From contig JBMYRH010000032.1 in NCBI GenBank assembly GCA_049602155.1, positions 1 to 59,288 of the forward strand: a DNA stretch of 59,288 nt, written 5' to 3'. The notes beneath the pieces were generated by a model. It was not told the DNA's origin and ran no database searches. It saw nothing but the letters and a program-made list of their open reading frames with translations. Both the position numbers and the translations under genes were made by a program. This document shows positions 23,201 to 31,671 of the stretch, in pieces (the stretch's first letter is position 1; every line of letters starts with the position of its first letter). Source of the DNA: JBMYRH01 sp049602155 (GTDB taxonomy: Bacteria; Myxococcota_A; UBA9042; PHBI01; JBMYRH01).

Positions 23201-25862
23201 CGCCACAGCTCTGCTCCCCTTGAGTCTCATAGTGACAGGCGGCGTACTCCGAGGCGCAATGTCCGGCCAAGCACGCGCGGTCTAGCGGCTCGTACTCAGG
23301 CCCGACAAAGGCGCCAAAGCACCCATTGGTCTGGATGCAATCGGCGAGCGCGGCGACGTCGTCTACAGCCCCCGGCAACGCGGTCGTCACCGCCGACTGG
23401 GTACAGAATTCCCACTGGCCCGGGTTCTCTGGGTCGTAGGGGCAGCCATCGAGGAATTCGAACGACTGAGCGCACGTCATACGCTCGGGGTGGGTGCACA
23501 GCCCTGAGTTACAGGCCCCTTGCTGCTCGCAGAGCGACAGCGTGTCGTCGCAGGCGAGATCCTCGCAGACGGTGCCCACGATAGCGTCCTCGAACAGACA
23601 CGCCGCGCCACCCGCGCTGCACCCATTCGTCGTGCAAGGGTTACCGTCATCGCAGGCTCCGCAGTCGCCCCCACAGCCATCTCCGCCACACACCTTCCCC
23701 TGACAATCCGGGACGCAGAGAGACAGCTCCAAGCTGTAGCTGTCGAGCCCCTGGGCCCACCCGAAGGCCTCGGCTGTCTCGACTTGCAGTAACGCGGGCC
23801 CACTCAGGTTGATCAGCTCATCCATGAGGTGGTCTTCGGTCTTACTGCTCTGGCTGTAAAAGACCTCAAGGACCGACGCCGTCGGGTCGTCAAACGGTCG
23901 ATGGAGCGTCACCTTGACGTCAGCACCCAGCGACATCGCTTGGGCCGAGGTCATCGTCAGGCGGTAGACCCCTGCCTGCGCGTCTATGCCCTCCCAGGAG
24001 AACCAATCCGTGTCCGAGGTCGGGCACAGCGAGCGCTCAAGGGGCTCCCCAGACTCAAGCACGGCGAAGGTGTCGACGACTGGGTCATCGGTCCAAAGTG
24101 CAAAGTCGACGTCGTCGTAGGGATAGGAGTCGATCGACGTGCAGCTGTCGCAGACCCCTGAGATGCAGTTGAGTCCATCCTCACAAGCGGGATCGCAGGG
24201 GAGCGCTGTGCACGCCCCGTTGCCGTCACAAGTCTCCTCGAAGGTCGTGGCGTCGCCGTCCTCACAAGGCAGCCCAGGCTGCGGCGTATAGACGCACCCT
24301 TGCGCTGCGTCGCAGGTCGCCGTCTTGCAGACCCCGAAGTCTTCGCAGGTGACCGCCAGGTACGCGCAGACACCGCCGTCGCAGCTGTCGGTCGTGCAGG
24401 CGTCCCCATCGTCGCAGGTCCCACAGGAGCCGCCGCATCCGTCGTCACCGCAGCCCACCCCCGCACCACAGTTCGGCGTGCAGACCACCTCACACAGCCC
24501 GTCGTCAGTGCACACCTCGGCGTCACCGCAGCCCCCACAGGTGTCCCCACACCCATCGTCACCACACGCCTTGCCGTCACAGGCTGGCACACAGGCGGCG
24601 GCGCACTGGCCCTCCGTGCAGACCTCGTCGCCTGGGCACGCGCCGCAGGAGCCACCGCAGCCATCGTCACCGCAGACCGTCCCTGCAGCACACAGCGGCG
24701 CACAGGTCGCGACACAGACCTCATCGATGCAGGCCTCGTCGCTCAGACATGTCCCACAAACACCCCCGCAACCATTATCGCCGCAGGTGTTTGCGGCACC
24801 ACAGGAGGTCGCCGCGAACGCAGCGTCCTCAGGTGCACAGTCGAGCAAGTTCGGTGTGCCGTCGCCGTCGATGTCGGTGAGCAGGAACAAGGGATCACAA
24901 GCGTCCCCGAGCCCATCGCCGTTCACATCGCCCTGCTGGGGGTTCGGGACATAAGGGCAATTATCGACCTCGTTATCGTACGCGTCACCGTCGATGTTGG
25001 GGTCACATGCATCGCCGACGCCATCGCCGTCTGTGTCAGCCTGCACACCCGTCACAGGGTCAGCACCGTTCCACGTGTCTTGCCCCTCAACGGGCGGGCA
25101 GTTGTCCTCGCAGTCCCAGACGCTGTCCTTGTCCGAGTCGTTCGGATAGTCATCGTCCAGCCACCCGGTGAAGGACGGACACGGATCGCAGGCGTTGTCG
25201 ATCCCATCCCCATCATCGTCGGCGTTGACCCAAGGGTGGTTGAGGACACAGCCAAGCTCTCCGCTCTCGCGCACCTCATCGGTGCAGTCATTGGCTGAGA
25301 GGACCTCGATGGGGTCGCCGCCTCCTGCGACCACCTCTTTGTTCTCGGTGACGCCGAACTTGTCACACTGCCCAAAGCAGCAGCAGGCGCGGTTCCTGAA
25401 GTCCACAATCTCGGCCTTGGGTGCACTCACAGCGTTATCAGGGTCTTTCTGGTCGGTCAGGCAGTCCTTGTCAGAGTCGCCTCCGTCTGCGCCAGTCTCG
25501 GCGATAAGCGACTCCAAGGCGTCGATGACCAAGTCGCCGTCCTCATCAGCGGGTTCCGAGAGGTTGGGGATCTCATGAAAGTCAGAGATCCCGTCGTTGT
25601 CGGTGTCATAGCTGAAGGGGTCGGTCCCAAACCGTGACTCGAGCGTGTTGGTCAAACCATCACGGTCGTCATCGCGCTCGGGCTCCAAGCAGGTCGCCTC
25701 GTAACAGAGGTTGGACTCGCATTCGGAGGTGACCACACAGGCTTCACCGGCGCTGCGGGTCTCGGGCGGCGCCTGCTCGCAAGCTATCGCGCTGAGCGCT
25801 AAGAGGCCTGCAGTGAGACAACAAACGGTGCCTAGCCGGCTGAAATAAGGTCCGTATTTCAT
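20250..25862 (-). CDS. Giant mosaic lipoprotein: TSP3, Cys-rich repeats, beta-propeller, cohesin-like end
   Basis: A 1870-aa predicted lipoprotein with lipobox LSAIAC (Cys near residue 28). Residues about 60-130 and 215-335 are calcium-binding thrombospondin type-3 repeats (DTDNDGISDFHE, DTDGDGVGDACDPNIDGDAYD). About 345-500 hold four to five CGDDGCGGSCGTC repeats. Residues about 550-1110 are further Cys-rich modules. About 1110-1430 resemble an LVIVD-type beta-propeller (LRVYDVTQL, LHVIDISEDG, GVAYVMASDGVRAL). Then come Cys-rich segments including a DUF4215-like CGDGALDADEEEECDDGNT. The last 160 residues (KIRIRLESESIVGGSFHELR onward) have the strand pattern of cohesin-like domains. There is no Shine-Dalgarno; a TATGGT 5 nt before the ATG suggests a leaderless message. 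Function unknown; calcium-dependent surface adhesion or structure is an inference. Confidence 0.85.
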   Translation of the reverse strand: MKYGPYFSRLGTVCCLTAGLLALSAIACEQAPPETRSAGEACVVTSECESNLCYEATCLEPERDDDRDGLTNTLESRFGTDPFSYDTDNDGISDFHEIPNLSEPADEDGDLVIDALESLIAETGADGGDSDKDCLTDQKDPDNAVSAPKAEIVDFRNRACCCFGQCDKFGVTENKEVVAGGGDPIEVLSANDCTDEVRESGELGCVLNHPWVNADDDGDGIDNACDPCPSFTGWLDDDYPNDSDKDSVWDCEDNCPPVEGQDTWNGADPVTGVQADTDGDGVGDACDPNIDGDAYDNEVDNCPYVPNPQQGDVNGDGLGDACDPLFLLTDIDGDGTPNLLDCAPEDAAFAATSCGAANTCGDNGCGGVCGTCLSDEACIDEVCVATCAPLCAAGTVCGDDGCGGSCGACPGDEVCTEGQCAAACVPACDGKACGDDGCGDTCGGCGDAEVCTDDGLCEVVCTPNCGAGVGCGDDGCGGSCGTCDDGDACTTDSCDGGVCAYLAVTCEDFGVCKTATCDAAQGCVYTPQPGLPCEDGDATTFEETCDGNGACTALPCDPACEDGLNCISGVCDSCTSIDSYPYDDVDFALWTDDPVVDTFAVLESGEPLERSLCPTSDTDWFSWEGIDAQAGVYRLTMTSAQAMSLGADVKVTLHRPFDDPTASVLEVFYSQSSKTEDHLMDELINLSGPALLQVETAEAFGWAQGLDSYSLELSLCVPDCQGKVCGGDGCGGDCGACDDGNPCTTNGCSAGGAACLFEDAIVGTVCEDLACDDTLSLCEQQGACNSGLCTHPERMTCAQSFEFLDGCPYDPENPGQWEFCTQSAVTTALPGAVDDVAALADCIQTNGCFGAFVGPEYEPLDRACLAGHCASEYAACHYETQGEQSCGAVHHCASACDETPNCEADCLGQGSADAQEGYTEWALCKEAYCPEGADIGTCAQALAEHCTGSLKDCLAPVQGDDGCALLDECLATCTADGWGCDAECWQEAFSGAQEQMAAWTQCLDVYCTGSVSADATAACEAEASSAACAPFSNLCLFGSVCGDCDDADPCTIDSCDTTQAQCLHAAFQCDDGDACTAAVCVEDGCGTEPLTLPGCPACAPMFTSHLPAVLPSVPSGDVVFRGAVAWIATESLVCAHSLENLHSGEGDAHLSTIEGEAAQLERFDQRLTVATGAVLRVYDVTQLESPIEAWSNEYSSVVMDLDRQSGGLAVLLGDRVWVYQIAGNSELQSPEEILFGASDHRLVAFKGQDQVVVVREAESVATLALYGTSDANQLGLTGTPVTLVGSKVFDLEVQSNVAYLATNHGLERVDLGNDPTYRDGLALQGGSFGLFLIETQAFVSGNQQAQEGLHVIDISEDGSLTSKGFFHTGSQVTAASVATHQGVAYVMASDGVRALTLGCGEDCGDSLDNDNDSLVDCADPECVGDSACPSCELDPLPTPGPVEEGEEPADVTTFCYEVCNDMTACSYDLLGGAPSTCIFPPNPCALMDACEPECVAEVTADPRTMTSWRCRADVALTGVCPAQQVTTWETPEVCQLPEGDCPLYDSGCNAWCAAAQGCASVALDTQGTLDSRIGVFQYEAPICELTCSGHALFNASFGLFTQCLATALDSESCGFSDLTYQACEEFLEAECGNGSVLTGVEECDDNNTTTEACAYGEIECMVCNASCQLVAGETSYCGDGALDADEEEECDDGNTADDDTCSNACIEQAIVTPKIRIRLESESIVGGSFHELRVYVTDLREAPTGVEGLEFALFAGAGGYIKAGPPDDTDVFWTTPYDVDPSFVADLPKDALEAQGGHLSFPLIGVTAGDVPVGAGEFLVLTMTFDWSGSEGVISSQASTMSIEHSMKLFGEPLPVSAEEVEFGSVDLFP

Positions 25863-25953
25863 GGTTCACCATACCCACCAATCGCGCACTGCAGCAACGA
25901 ATCCCAAACGAAGACGGGAACCCAAGGTGCCCTCGATCAGATGGGGGGCCTTC

Positions 25954-25981
25954 TTGTGCCTTTGTCTACGCCTGCTAGGCT
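25954..25981 (+). promoter_or_regulatory. Possible promoter of the 25988 operon (leaderless)
   Basis: TTGTGC, 16 nt, then TAGGCT preceded by TGC (extended -10 style), ending 6 nt before the GTG start at 25988. The start has no Shine-Dalgarno, so transcription may begin at or next to the start codon. The hexamers are weak matches; the support is the same layout at the gene at 36626. Confidence 0.35.
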
Positions 25982-25987
25982 GAGCGC

Positions 25988-28057
25988 GTGCCGACTGACG
26001 CTCACCGAACATACGCCACTGCCCGCGCCGCGATGATGGACCGCCTAGCCCTCTTGGGCCTCGTGACGTTGGCGGCGCTCCTCGCCCTGCCCGCTCAAAC
26101 CCCCATGGCGGACTATGGGGTCTTCGGCACCCTGGACATGGTCGGCCGCCACGACGCACCGTGGTGGCAACTCTTCCGCTACCCTGCGCCGGACAACAGC
26201 TGGGGAGCGCGCCCCATCTCCGTCGGCCTCCTGAAGCTATACCTCGACGTCTTCGGACCGGAGGCGCCCCCCGACGGCACACTCCTGATGGTGAAGTCGG
26301 TCATCACAACCCTGTGGTTCGGTCTCGCCGCGCGCGCATGGCTGCGAGCCTATGGCTTCGCTCGGGTCGCCCCGCTCGCCATGCTGGCGACGGTCTCGGT
26401 CAGCCCAAGCCTCTTTAGCGCTTGGCAGCTGACCCAATTCGACACCATCGGCGCAGGCGCCCTCCTCTTCGCCTGCGCCATCTTGGCGAAGAGCCCCCTG
26501 TCGCGCGCACAGCATGTCGGTGTCGCTACCCTCTTGCTGTTCCCTTTGTTCCTGAAGGAGTCGACGGCCCTGGTGACCTTCGGCTTCTTGGCCGCCGCAG
26601 CGTTTGTGCACTGGCGCCGTGGCGAGCGCGCGATGGCAAAGCAGCACGCGATACCGCTGGCTATCGGGATCCTCGGCTGGGTCTTCTATGCGTGGCAAAT
26701 GCTGACCGCTGAGGGCCCACCGGGTCGCAGCGGGCTGCTGGTCATGGGCCGGCTCCCGATCATCGAGCACATGGCGCTGCAGCTGATGTACCTCGTGAGC
26801 GCGACAGGCGCCCTCCTCATCGCGTGCCTGCTCTGGCGGCGATCCGGTCGACTGGCCACCGACTCCCGCTGGATATGGCTCGCCCCAGCGCTGGCGATGG
26901 GCTGGCTCGTCGTCTCGCCGCTCCTCGACTACCACTCGCACTACGAGACCGCGTTCTACGTCACGCGCTGGGGCTCCCCGGTCGCCCTCGCGCTGTCCAT
27001 CGGCCTGATTCATCGGGTCTTCAAGCGGGACGGGGACCTCGGCATCACGATGGCCGCCGGCGGCATCCTGGGCTCCGTGGGCCCCCTCGCCTTCATGCTC
27101 TTGGTCGGCGCCACGACCCGCGAGGACCTCGCCTCACGCATCTTCATCCCTGCACTCCCGTTGCTCTTGGGCCTGGCGGGGCGCGCCATCGTCGACGGCC
27201 TCGACGTGGCCAAGACGCTCGCCAGGCGCCCCTCGCAGGCGATGCGATGGGCCCATGTCGCCGGGCTCGCTGGGCTCGTTTGGTATGCGGCTGTGCACCC
27301 GTGGAACATGTCTCAAGATTGGCAGGCCAGAGGGCCCGTGGACACCGAGGGTCGGAGGGAGCTCGCCAAGCAACCGCTGAGCCAGGTCAGCGTGCTCTTC
27401 AACAACACGAGTCAGTGGCTCGGGCGGATGGACTTGGCGGCGATCGGCGCCGAGCCACGGACCCTCAGCGCGACACGCTTCACCCCGACCCCGGCCTGGT
27501 TCCCCGCGCGCTTCTTGCCGACGGTGAAGAGCCAGACGGGGATCGAGCACCCGGAGCGCACCCGACAGGCCAAGCTCCCGATGTACCTCTACTGGCTGAG
27601 CAGCCGCTCCACCATGAACGCCGAGGCGAACGCTGTCTTGGCGGGCGACCTGTCCTGGACACGATGTCAGGTGGGCCTCCTCAGTCCATTGGACTTCTTC
27701 CCTGAGCTCTTGCCCGAAGAGGACATGCTCCTCTTGCTCTTAGGCGGTGTGCCCGACGCCCCTGAGGACCGCGTCGCGATGGCGAACCCTTGGGGTGACA
27801 CGTGGCCCGACACGCGCCCACCACAGAACTGGATCGAGGACACACGGATGTCGACGTACCAAGCGGGCCCGTCGACGCTACAGCAGACGTTAGAGGGGAG
27901 CGTCTCCGAGCGATGGGCGGCGCGCGCGCCCTACACCCGAGTGCCCCTCGATCTGCTCTCCTTGCCGCGTCGCCTGCTGACCGGTGCGCCGCTCATCGAG
28001 CGCTACGTCTGGGAGGCCGTGGTCTATGAGCCCACCAAGGAGCGCGCCGATGGCTGA
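25988..28057 (+). CDS. Polytopic membrane protein, possibly glycosyltransferase-like
   Basis: A 689-aa protein with about ten hydrophobic helices in residues 15-460 and a largely soluble C-terminal third (about 460-689). An early acidic motif after the first helix (MADYGVFGTLDM) and the multi-helix plus soluble-tail layout resemble GT-C membrane glycosyltransferases. No family motif is decisive, so the call stays general. GTG at 25988 gives a charged N-terminal tail; an ATG pair at 26033 is an alternative start right before the first helix. It is divergent from the 1870-aa lipoprotein and overlaps the next gene by 8 nt, forming a three-gene operon with two membrane-propeller proteins. The soluble tail faces an unknown side of the membrane. 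Confidence 0.7.
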   Translation: MPTDAHRTYATARAAMMDRLALLGLVTLAALLALPAQTPMADYGVFGTLDMVGRHDAPWWQLFRYPAPDNSWGARPISVGLLKLYLDVFGPEAPPDGTLLMVKSVITTLWFGLAARAWLRAYGFARVAPLAMLATVSVSPSLFSAWQLTQFDTIGAGALLFACAILAKSPLSRAQHVGVATLLLFPLFLKESTALVTFGFLAAAAFVHWRRGERAMAKQHAIPLAIGILGWVFYAWQMLTAEGPPGRSGLLVMGRLPIIEHMALQLMYLVSATGALLIACLLWRRSGRLATDSRWIWLAPALAMGWLVVSPLLDYHSHYETAFYVTRWGSPVALALSIGLIHRVFKRDGDLGITMAAGGILGSVGPLAFMLLVGATTREDLASRIFIPALPLLLGLAGRAIVDGLDVAKTLARRPSQAMRWAHVAGLAGLVWYAAVHPWNMSQDWQARGPVDTEGRRELAKQPLSQVSVLFNNTSQWLGRMDLAAIGAEPRTLSATRFTPTPAWFPARFLPTVKSQTGIEHPERTRQAKLPMYLYWLSSRSTMNAEANAVLAGDLSWTRCQVGLLSPLDFFPELLPEEDMLLLLLGGVPDAPEDRVAMANPWGDTWPDTRPPQNWIEDTRMSTYQAGPSTLQQTLEGSVSERWAARAPYTRVPLDLLSLPRRLLTGAPLIERYVWEAVVYEPTKERADG

Positions 28058-29870
28058 GCTCCTTCAGCGACTCGAGACCGTGCGCGGCGCGATCCACGCT
28101 CGGGCCTGGCTGCGCGTCTTGCTGATCTGGCTCGATCTCGTCCTGATGAGCGTCCTCGCCTTTGAGGTCTCGTTGCAGTTCTTGCTCGGTCACCTCGGGG
28201 TGGTCGCGATGGTCGGAGTCGCGCTCCTAGGCGGAGGCCTCATCGCGCTCATGAACGCGCTGCTGGATCCGGGGACCGCCGGGCGGACGAAGCGCCTCGT
28301 CTTGGAGCTCATCTGTCCGGTCCTGCTGCTGCTCTTCTTGGTCGGCCTTCAGACGGTGCAGAACCCGCAGAAGGGGATGGAGTTCAGCTTCATCACGACT
28401 GAGCTCATCAAGCTGCCGTTCTGGATCTGGCTCCTCTTCATCTCCTGCACGGCCTTCAGCGTGCTCTTTCTCCTCGGCGCCATCGCGCTGACCGTCGCGT
28501 GGCACCGCGCGCCGGAGCATCGCTGGGTGGTCCGCATCCCGCGGCTCATCGCGTGGTGGTTCGCCGCGACCGTCATGTACAAGCTCGCCTTCTCCTGGAC
28601 CGGCAGCGGCCTGGGCGGCTTCCTCGCGAACGCCGCGCAAGCGATGGTCTACGTCTTCATCTTCGCGAGCGCCCCCGGTGCCCTCGCCTGGTTCGCACGG
28701 CGCGGCTATCACTTGCTCGCAGCGCGGCTCTTGCCCTCGAGCTACATCCTCATGACGCTCTTCCTGAGCTACGCGGGGATGATCCCACTCTACGGCCCGG
28801 GTGAGCTCGCCCTGACTCAAGACTCGGTCTACATCGAAGAGCACCCCGCGGTGAGCATCATCGCCGAGCCCCCCGATGGCGCCGTGGGTCGCTCCTTCAC
28901 CTTCCTCCGGCAGATCCAGAGGACCCCTGGGCACCTCTTCGCGAGCTATGGGCCCTCTTGCGGCATCATCAGCCTCGACATGCTGACGAAAGAGGTCGAC
29001 CACCTCCACATCCCCGGGCTCTTTCGGGACATGCAGATGCTCGAGGATCCGTACCGCCTTTGGGCGCTGAACTGGCGCCAAGCGGACCTCTTGCTCGTCG
29101 ACCCCATCGAATTCGAGATCGCCTGCACGGTCGACCTCTTCGCCAAAGACATCCCAAAGCCCTACTTCATGGCGTGGCATGGAGAGACCCTCTACCTCAC
29201 CAACGGGACCCCACCTCGCCTCTTCGAGCTGAAGGCCAACGTCACGAGCACCTCGGGGGGGCCATGGCGTGGCGGTGAGGCCCAATGCGACTTCGAGGTC
29301 GTCAAGATGGTGGACCTCCATGAGGTCGGCTACACCCCCTACCAAGACGCCATTCACTACTCGTATTTCCACGCACCGACTCGCAAGATCTACCTGAGCG
29401 TCGGTATCTTGGAGGAGACCTACATGATGGGCCTCGTCGAGGTCGACGTGGACACCTTCGAGGTCACCCGCGACCTGCGCCTTCCGGCCGGGGGCATCTT
29501 CTTCAACGAGAGCACCGACACCTTCTTGCTGCCAAGCTTCTATTACGACCGGATGTACGAGGCGAGGCGCGACGACCTCACCGTCATTCGCGAGTTCCCC
29601 GCCGACCCGCGGAGCTTCAAGGTCGCCTTCGACGTCGCCCGACAGCTCATCTACGCCTCATCACGGATCACGGGGACAGTCCGCGTCATCGACTACGCGA
29701 CGGGCGAGACACTGCACAACCTGCCCGTTGGGGCGAAGTCCGAGCCGCTCTATTACGACGAGAAAGCAGACGCGCTCTTCACCGGGGGCGCCTCGGGCAT
29801 CGTCCAGATCGACCTCGCTCGGCTGCTCGGACCGCGACCCATCACAGCTGTAGGGGGCGCCCATGAGTAG
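28050..29870 (+). CDS. Membrane protein with C-terminal beta-propeller, paralogue 1
   Basis: A 606-aa protein. Residues about 20-260 carry seven hydrophobic helices. A conserved FSFITTELIKLPFWIWLLF region lies between helices three and four. From about 270 the protein is soluble, with repeated beta-strand units such as HIPGLFRDMQMLEDPYRLWA, MAWHGETLYLTNGTPPRLFE, RKIYLSVGILEETYMMGLVE and the YVTN-like TGTVRVIDYATGETLHNLPV, which suggests a beta-propeller. The start ATG overlaps the upstream stop by 8 nt (ATGGCTGA); the longer open frame from 27984 is not needed. The last 8 nt overlap the next paralogue. I do not recognise a named family. A membrane sensor or an enzyme using a propeller on the outer face is possible. 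Confidence 0.75.
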   Translation: MAELLQRLETVRGAIHARAWLRVLLIWLDLVLMSVLAFEVSLQFLLGHLGVVAMVGVALLGGGLIALMNALLDPGTAGRTKRLVLELICPVLLLLFLVGLQTVQNPQKGMEFSFITTELIKLPFWIWLLFISCTAFSVLFLLGAIALTVAWHRAPEHRWVVRIPRLIAWWFAATVMYKLAFSWTGSGLGGFLANAAQAMVYVFIFASAPGALAWFARRGYHLLAARLLPSSYILMTLFLSYAGMIPLYGPGELALTQDSVYIEEHPAVSIIAEPPDGAVGRSFTFLRQIQRTPGHLFASYGPSCGIISLDMLTKEVDHLHIPGLFRDMQMLEDPYRLWALNWRQADLLLVDPIEFEIACTVDLFAKDIPKPYFMAWHGETLYLTNGTPPRLFELKANVTSTSGGPWRGGEAQCDFEVVKMVDLHEVGYTPYQDAIHYSYFHAPTRKIYLSVGILEETYMMGLVEVDVDTFEVTRDLRLPAGGIFFNESTDTFLLPSFYYDRMYEARRDDLTVIREFPADPRSFKVAFDVARQLIYASSRITGTVRVIDYATGETLHNLPVGAKSEPLYYDEKADALFTGGASGIVQIDLARLLGPRPITAVGGAHE

Positions 29871-31671
29871 CCTCCTAGCGCGCTTGGAGTCCCTCCGTGT
29901 CGGGATCGCGAGGCGACCTTGGCTGGCGGTGCTCTTGGTCTGGATCGACCTGCTGCTGCTGAACATCATCGCCTTTCAGGTGACGTTACAGACCCTGCTC
30001 GGGCACCTCACGGGGCTGCCTCTCTTGGGGGCAGGACTCGGGCTCAGCGCGCTCATCGCGCTGTCCCATGCGTTGCTCGATAACGGGCTCCCCAGGCGCC
30101 GACGCAGGCTCGTGCTCGAGCTGATCTGCCCGGCGCTGGCGATGGCCTTTCTCATCGGCCTGCAGGGGGTGCAGCACGTCGCCAAGGGCGTCGAGTTCAA
30201 CTTCATCACGACCGAGTTGGTGAAGTTGCCCTTCTGGATCTATTTGCTCGCGACCTCGTGCCCCTATTTCACGACGCTCTTTGTCCTGGGTGCCCTCATC
30301 GTCACCATCTGCTGGCGCATCGCGCCCACCCATCGGCTGGTCCAACGGCTCCCTCGCTATCTGGTCTGGGCGTTCTCGGCGACGGTCGTCTACAAGCTAG
30401 CGTTCTCCTACACCGGCGAGGGGCTGGCTGGCTTCATCAGCAACGGCTCGCAAGCCCTCCTCTACCTCTTCATCTTCGCGAGCGCGCCCGGAGCCTTGGT
30501 CTGGTTTGGCCGCCGCGGCTTCCTGCTGCTCGCGAGCCGGCTTATCCCCTCAAGCTGGATCTTGGTGACCCTCTTCCTGAACTACACAGGCGTGGTACCT
30601 CTCTACGGCTGGGGTGAGCTGGCCTTGACCTCGGACAGGACCTACATCGAGGAGCACCCCGGCGTCCGCGTCCTCGCCGAGCCCCCAGACGGGGGCCTCG
30701 GGCGCTCGTTCAACTTCCTGCGGCAGATTCAGCGCACCCCGGACCGGCTCTTTGCGAGCTACGGTCCGTCCTGCGGCATCTTGAGCGTCGATCTGCTGAG
30801 TCGTCAGGTCGAGCACCTCCACATCCCCGGGCTCTTCCGGGACATGCAGATGCTCGAAGATCCCCACCGCTTATGGGCAGCGAACTGGCGCCAAGGCGAC
30901 CTCATCCTCGTGGATCCCATCAGCTTCGAGGTCGCCTGCACCATTGACGTCTTCGCCCAAGATATCCCCAAGCCGTATCACATGGCCTGGGACGGCGAGA
31001 CGCTCTACCTCACCAACCTCAACCCTCCTCGGCTCTTCGAGACCAAGGTCACCGTGAGCACCTACAGCGGCGGTACTTGGCGAGGCGGCCCTGCGAAGTG
31101 CGAGCTTGAGATCGTCCGCATGCTCGACTTCCACGAGATCGGCTACACCCCTTATCAGGACGCCGCCCACTACTCTTACTTCCACAAGCCCACTGGGAAG
31201 ATCTACGTCAGCATCGGCGTCCTCGAAGACACCTACTTGATGGGGATGGCCGAGGTCGACATCCACACGTGGGAGGTCACCGGTGACATCCGCCTCCCGG
31301 CTGGCGGCATCTTCTTCAACGAGGTGACCGACACCTTCATCTTGCCGAGCTTTTACTACGGCACCATGTGGGAGGTGAACCGCGAGGACTTGAGCGTCAT
31401 CCGGGAGATCGAAGCCGACCCGAGGAGCTTCAAGATCGCCTTCGACCCGCACCGCCGACTCATCTACACCGCGTCGCGCATCACCGGGACCGTGCGCGTC
31501 ATCGACTACGCCACAGGCGAGACGCTTCACCGACTCCCTGTCGGCGCCAAGAGCGAGCCGCTCGATTACGACGAGGCCAAAGACATCCTCTACACCGGCG
31601 GGTCGTCAGGCATCGTCCAGATCAAGCTCGAGGAGCTCCTCGGTCCACGCTCAGGCGTTGCCCCGAAGTAG
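29863..31671 (+). CDS. Membrane protein with C-terminal beta-propeller, paralogue 2
   Basis: A 602-aa paralogue of the preceding protein with the same plan: seven hydrophobic helices up to about residue 255, then a predicted propeller. Long blocks are conserved between the two copies, for example HIPGLFRDMQMLEDP, GYTPYQDA and RLPAGGIFFNE, ASRITGTVRVIDYATGETLH and LPVGAKSEPL, showing strong constraint on the soluble part. The helices are conserved in pattern more than in sequence. The start overlaps the previous stop (ATGAGTAG, 8 nt). The 3' end overlaps the radical SAM gene on the other strand by 21 nt. The duplication is old and both copies are intact, so they may form a heteromer. Confidence 0.75.
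   Translation: MSSLLARLESLRVGIARRPWLAVLLVWIDLLLLNIIAFQVTLQTLLGHLTGLPLLGAGLGLSALIALSHALLDNGLPRRRRRLVLELICPALAMAFLIGLQGVQHVAKGVEFNFITTELVKLPFWIYLLATSCPYFTTLFVLGALIVTICWRIAPTHRLVQRLPRYLVWAFSATVVYKLAFSYTGEGLAGFISNGSQALLYLFIFASAPGALVWFGRRGFLLLASRLIPSSWILVTLFLNYTGVVPLYGWGELALTSDRTYIEEHPGVRVLAEPPDGGLGRSFNFLRQIQRTPDRLFASYGPSCGILSVDLLSRQVEHLHIPGLFRDMQMLEDPHRLWAANWRQGDLILVDPISFEVACTIDVFAQDIPKPYHMAWDGETLYLTNLNPPRLFETKVTVSTYSGGTWRGGPAKCELEIVRMLDFHEIGYTPYQDAAHYSYFHKPTGKIYVSIGVLEDTYLMGMAEVDIHTWEVTGDIRLPAGGIFFNEVTDTFILPSFYYGTMWEVNREDLSVIREIEADPRSFKIAFDPHRRLIYTASRITGTVRVIDYATGETLHRLPVGAKSEPLDYDEAKDILYTGGSSGIVQIKLEELLGPRSGVAPK

Noticed and set aside
24300..25298. 332-codon plus-strand frame opposite the 1870-aa lipoprotein
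   Set aside because: Antisense shadow of Cys-rich and TSP3 repeats.
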